Part shown: piece by piece, positions 60,294-64,000 of the stretch
Layout: each line of letters begins with the position of its first letter
Numbering within the stretch: the first letter of the stretch is position 1
DNA from: Galaxea fascicularis
Lineage: Eukaryota > Cnidaria > Anthozoa > Scleractinia > Euphylliidae
DNA: 64,000 bases
Assembly (NCBI GenBank): GCA_948470475.1
Contig: OX419346.1
Span: forward strand, 1,910,231-1,974,230
Direction of reading: 5' to 3'
The notes under the pieces: generated by a model
The model's database searches: none
The model's input: only the letters and a program-made list of their open reading frames with translations
What the model was told of the DNA's origin: nothing
Program-made: the position numbers and the translations under genes

Positions 60294-62745
60294 TACTTAC
60301 TGAGTGGGTTAACATTAATGATAAGGCAAATAAAAGCTTACATTGTTTGTACAAATAGTTTTTTCACTTGTGTCCACTCAAGATAACCGATTACGAGCTT
60401 AAAAAAATAAGATAATGGACACGACCTTTTGATTGTGTGCAGAACGGCTGTATTCGACGAAAATACCGCTTTAGCACAAGTCTCAAAATCTTGTTAATAA
60501 ACATTAAAAGTAACTGCCTGAACAGAAAAACTGTCGATAGTCCGTTCCAGGGGAAAACTCATTTTACTGAGTTTATCTTGTTTAGGGTTTATCACCATAG
60601 ATACGAGAGCTCGCCTGTGATTCATGACTTCCTCTACTTCAGACTAGAGCTGATGGGACGAGAGTTCAAACTTTTTCAGATCGCAATGTGGCATGTGAGT
60701 GCTCGAAAGCCGTAACGAAGATCAGGAGGAATGTTAATGTGAACAGAGAGGTATAATTAGGTGGGGCTGGGATTGAGGAGAAGGGCTAGATTTTCGTCCC
60801 AACCATCACAGCTTTAAAGCAACTGAGTTGTTGGCCAAAAATATTCCCTTGCTCGGACAGGATGTAAACAAGGTGAGCCATATCGAAAACACTCATGGAA
60901 GATTAATGAGCAAAAACAATCGCTTGCTTTGCACGTGCATTTTACATTATGGTACATTTCTTTGCTGTCCTCTTCAAAACAACAACGTGAGATGACCAAA
61001 TTCAACTGCGCCTTTTGTCGAGAATGCGAGGGCATGATTATAAATTTTGGTTTCTTTTTAACGCGACTTAAAAACTTATTTTAGTTCCTGCATAATTAGT
61101 TCGTGCCCCCTTTACATTAAGACTTGAATAATAAACGCACATGATTAAAATAACTAGAACCTATTTTGCAACTACGTTTTCCTTTGTTGTTACTAAATTT
61201 CCCTCTTGGCTAGTGAACAACGAATTTTCCCAATTTTACCATATCTAGAATATTTAAATAAACAGAAGCAAGTAAATGGAATACATTAAGAGCAAAATGG
61301 ACAAACCTGTTGTCTTTGCTTACCGGTTTACTTTGATTACTCTGCCGCCTCGCAAATTTAAGTTGACGAAGGCTTTCATTTTACCAAGTCTCTCCTGGAC
61401 TGACTGCAGGACTCTTACCACACAAAATCTTGTCTCGCTTCTAGGCCTTAATTCTAGATCTAGCATATACCCACATCTCGCGAGAACGTCTCATACACAG
61501 GTCAAAGGAACAATGACTGCGCAAGTCAGAATATCGCGCGGGAAAACTGGAGATGACTACGTCATAGATAAGTCTCCAGCTTTTGGGCTCAATCTCCAAC
61601 CCGGAAGAAAGGGCCTCTCTCCAGCTCTCCAGCCGCACCAGTAAACTCTCCAGCCTACCAGGCTGTAAATCCTCTATTTGCAATAAAATATGGTTAACAA
61701 TTTTCAAATATATACCAAGTAGAGTTTCAAATGGTTTTTAAATTTTGTGCAACAAATACGTTCACATTTTCAACCAAATTTTGCTTCATGCAGTCTTTTT
61801 TTGCTTCCGGTTGAACTTTGTTTCTCAGAATGCAGGAAAAGTGGTCTCAGAGAATTCATATTTCACTATTCAGTAACAGTTTTACAAAATGTCATTTGAA
61901 CATCACAGTTTTATGATTGAACACTTGCAAAAAATTGGTCGCAAAGACGGGGTTCTTGAAGTGCCTGTCCTGCTTAAGGTTTGAGGAATGACATCAATTC
62001 AACTGCTTGTACACTATCACCCATACTGTTTACGTGCTAACAGACATAAACTTTAACTGACTTTACGTGCCTAAATAAAATAGAAACGATGTATTAAAGG
62101 TCGAGCTTAAACGGAAAAGTTGAGCATCTCTCAAGCTTTACGCGTTTGCGCGCGACCTTTCATATATTGCTGCTATATGCATTTTCACGCAACGCAGTGC
62201 AAATTCACCCTGTCACGTATGTACTTCATTTTTCCGTCACATGCATGTCTCCTTTTTGCCTGTACGCCTTTCTTTAGCCACATCTTTTGTTATCCCAAAT
62301 TAATTACCAAAATATTGGAACAACGGATGAAGTTTTTTAAATGATTTATTCTAAAGTCAAAAATTACCAACAGCGAAAGCAAAACCCCTTAGCTGTAACG
62401 CTTGCTTAATTTCTCGTATTTTAATTTTTTTTCTTACAGTAAATCACATCATGTCCTCTTAAAAGGGAGAAGCAATGGGATATATGGATTTGTTCTAGTT
62501 GGATTCACGTAACTTGTTTTTATGTGAGTTCGTAAGGCCACGAACTTGCCCAGTCGCCTAGTCAGTTACTATACCACTTAACTTTACGCTCTAAACTTGA
62601 GAAGTTGCAAATCAGTTCCTACTTAACAATCAGCTTTCACCCCGTCACCAAAATAAAACAAAATGATATGATGGGAAAAGACCAGAAAACATAGGTAGAA
62701 CATGACTAAAACGCTCCTCGTAAGACTGAAGATTGTTGTCCGATT

Positions 62746-63294
62746 TTAGATAACCATCAGGGACACGACATGTCTGTTAGTTTTGCTCAACGCTCGGCCC
62801 GTGACAACAACCAGCAGGTCGTCTCGATTACCTGGTTCAGCGCTACCTGGAGCTTCAAAGGAGACAGAGAACAAATTCTGGCGACCTCGGCGTACAGTGA
62901 TGGAGGAGCGGCGAAGATGGGAAACCAGGAAACGATTCTTGATCTTGCAATTGATGTCAAAAATGTCAGTTGGCCCATTGTTGTGGATCACAAACATCAA
63001 ATAACCACTTCCACCAACTGGTACTGTAAACTCGTTTCTGGCGTACATAACTCTTATGAGTATGTGACTTGGGTGCATAATGTTACGTGAGTTACGTTCA
63101 AAGTCGAATCCCCGCTTTGTCCTTCCTCTCAGCTTTAACCTGAAGGGTGTCGTGAGAGGATCAAACGAGGCTAAATAGGAATAAGGGAGTTGTTAAGAGA
63201 CGCCTTCCATCCTGGCTCATTAAATCAAGGTTTAGTGTTGTTTTGTTGACCTTATTTGTTCTGCCTATAGTTATGGTGACCCAAGCTTTTTGTC
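62746..63294 (-). pseudogene. Last exon of a second VWA-family gene, frameshifted, partial
   Basis: On the minus strand the exon starts after CCGACAG at 63294 in phase 1, exactly as the last exon of the VWA gene at 6849-7426, and ends at TAA (62746-62748). Aligned landmarks are VTITIG/LVITLA, LNLDLMSQDG/LRLQLVTTEG, FRLKLRGRT/FKLKLRGTT and FVIHNNGPTDIFDI/FQLCNYGPNDVFNV. The first frame hits TGA at 63161, while homology resumes in another frame at about 63173 (YLASFDPL onward). Length confirms this: 549 bases cannot fit phase 1 plus a whole number of codons. Either the gene is broken or the assembly has a one- or two-base error here. The remaining exons, including the VWA domain, would lie beyond 64000. 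Confidence 0.7.
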
Positions 63295-64000
63295 CTGTCG
63301 GTAGTATAAAGAAAAATGAACATGACCTATATTTTTGTGTTATGTGTTGCAAGCTTGTGCGGATATTTGCTCTCTTGAATACATGTCACACAACGCATAC
63401 GCAATGCCGTCGCATCGCGTAATTTTCCCTCCTTAAAGCCGCTTAAACGTTTCAAGGTAACTTCTTTGGTACTTTTCCCAGTCTTTCTGGTTTGTCTGCT
63501 TACTAATTCTTCATCCAACCTCGGCGAGCGTTTCTTCCTACATCACGGACCTTCTTCGTATGTTTGCCGGCTTTTCTATGCAAAGGGTACCAGTTTGTAT
63601 GTTCGTATGTGAATCGTGCATTCTCCCTGTTACGTGCAATCTTTCTTGTGGTTGCTAAAACGGCTGTTTTAAACCAGTTGAGCACACCTTTTCTACCAGA
63701 AGCGTAATAACGCTTGGCTTACCGTAACTTTTGTCCCCCAAATTTGATAATAAACAATGACAAAAATCCTTTTTAATAGTTTATTCAAAATCGGAAATCG
63801 GAAAAAAGTAACAAAAAAAAATCACAACACCAGAAAGCGTAGCCCCTTAGCCGTAGACCGTAATATGGTAGTATATTTCATTAGATTTATTCTCCAAACT
63901 CACAGGAATACTTTTTATCCAGTAGGAAAATCAGGCATAGCGACACACATTTTCCATGTACTGGTTTGCATTAATATGCATGGTTGCCCTTGACCTTATG
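63295..64000 (-). other. Probable intron of the second VWA-family gene, to window edge
   Basis: No match to the penultimate VWA exon (TWTLAVRG-type repeat) is visible in these 706 bases on the minus strand. In the intact paralogue the equivalent intron is 664 bases, so the next exon would be expected just off the edge. Small open frames here look like chance. Confidence 0.45.

Larger units (their letters stand above)
59358..62745. other. Intergenic; repeats and no supportable gene
   Basis: Contains CATT microsatellites (59606-59640 and 59853-59905), a dispersed-repeat-like segment between them, a pogo-like inverted-repeat element (60144-60293), and a segment at 60888-60985 that resembles part of the last intron of peptide gene 5 (about 58999-59090), best explained as a dispersed repeat. 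The 122-codon ATG frame at 61276 has no recognisable domain and is not called. Confidence 0.45.

Noticed and set aside
60814..61035. Resemblance of 60888-60985 to the intron of peptide gene 5, suggesting a duplicated sixth gene
   Set aside because: Only intron-like sequence is shared; no loop exon or last exon is found nearby, so a dispersed repeat is the simpler explanation.
61276..61644. 122-codon ATG frame
   Set aside because: No domain or signal peptide and an equally open frame on the opposite strand over part of it; sequence looks repeat-derived.

Overview
This is a window of animal nuclear DNA. Genes are split into short exons with GT-AG introns, one promoter with TATA and initiator elements is visible, coding density is very low, and the DNA between exons is AT-rich and full of small foldback and inverted-repeat elements plus a tRNA-derived SINE. 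The style (VWA7/hemicentin-like secreted protein, abundant MITEs, small secreted peptide precursors) fits a cnidarian, most likely a stony coral or other anthozoan. The taxon is my inference, not something a single motif proves.

Layout. (1) 3336-4328, + strand: a two-exon secreted peptide precursor with a CxxGxWxIC loop and a C-terminal Gly-Lys. (2) 6849-14053, - strand: a complete six-exon gene for a 756-residue secreted von Willebrand factor A (VWA) protein. Two copies of one MITE flank its third exon. (3) 14.1-27.4 kb: no supportable gene, but foldback elements and tandem duplications. (4) 27481-29329, + strand: a second peptide precursor with a related loop, CxxGxWxLC. (5) 31885-32394, + strand: a weak candidate for another small secreted protein. 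(6) 32.4-43.5 kb: mostly empty, with MITEs and a duplicated segment. (7) 43544-46943, + strand: a promoter, a noncoding first exon and a peptide precursor with the loop CSPVLFGC after RRR. (8) 47-57 kb: repeats and a few unassigned exon-like reading frames. (9) 57302-59357, + strand: two adjacent two-cysteine precursors. (10) 62746-63294, - strand: the last exon of a second VWA-family gene, carrying a frameshift and running off the right edge.

The most interesting content is the set of five small same-strand precursors (genes 1, 2, 3, 4, 5). Four show the same plan: an acceptor just before the ATG, an exon of 38-50 codons with a signal peptide ending in a phase-0 donor, then an exon with a short two-cysteine loop. 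In genes 1, 2, 3 and 5 the loop is flanked by basic cleavage sites, and genes 1 and 2 carry amidation-type Gly-Lys/Gly-Arg signals. This is the layout of secreted cyclic neuropeptide- or hormone-like precursors. I recognise none of them as a named family. All splice junctions were read by eye and have no transcript support here.
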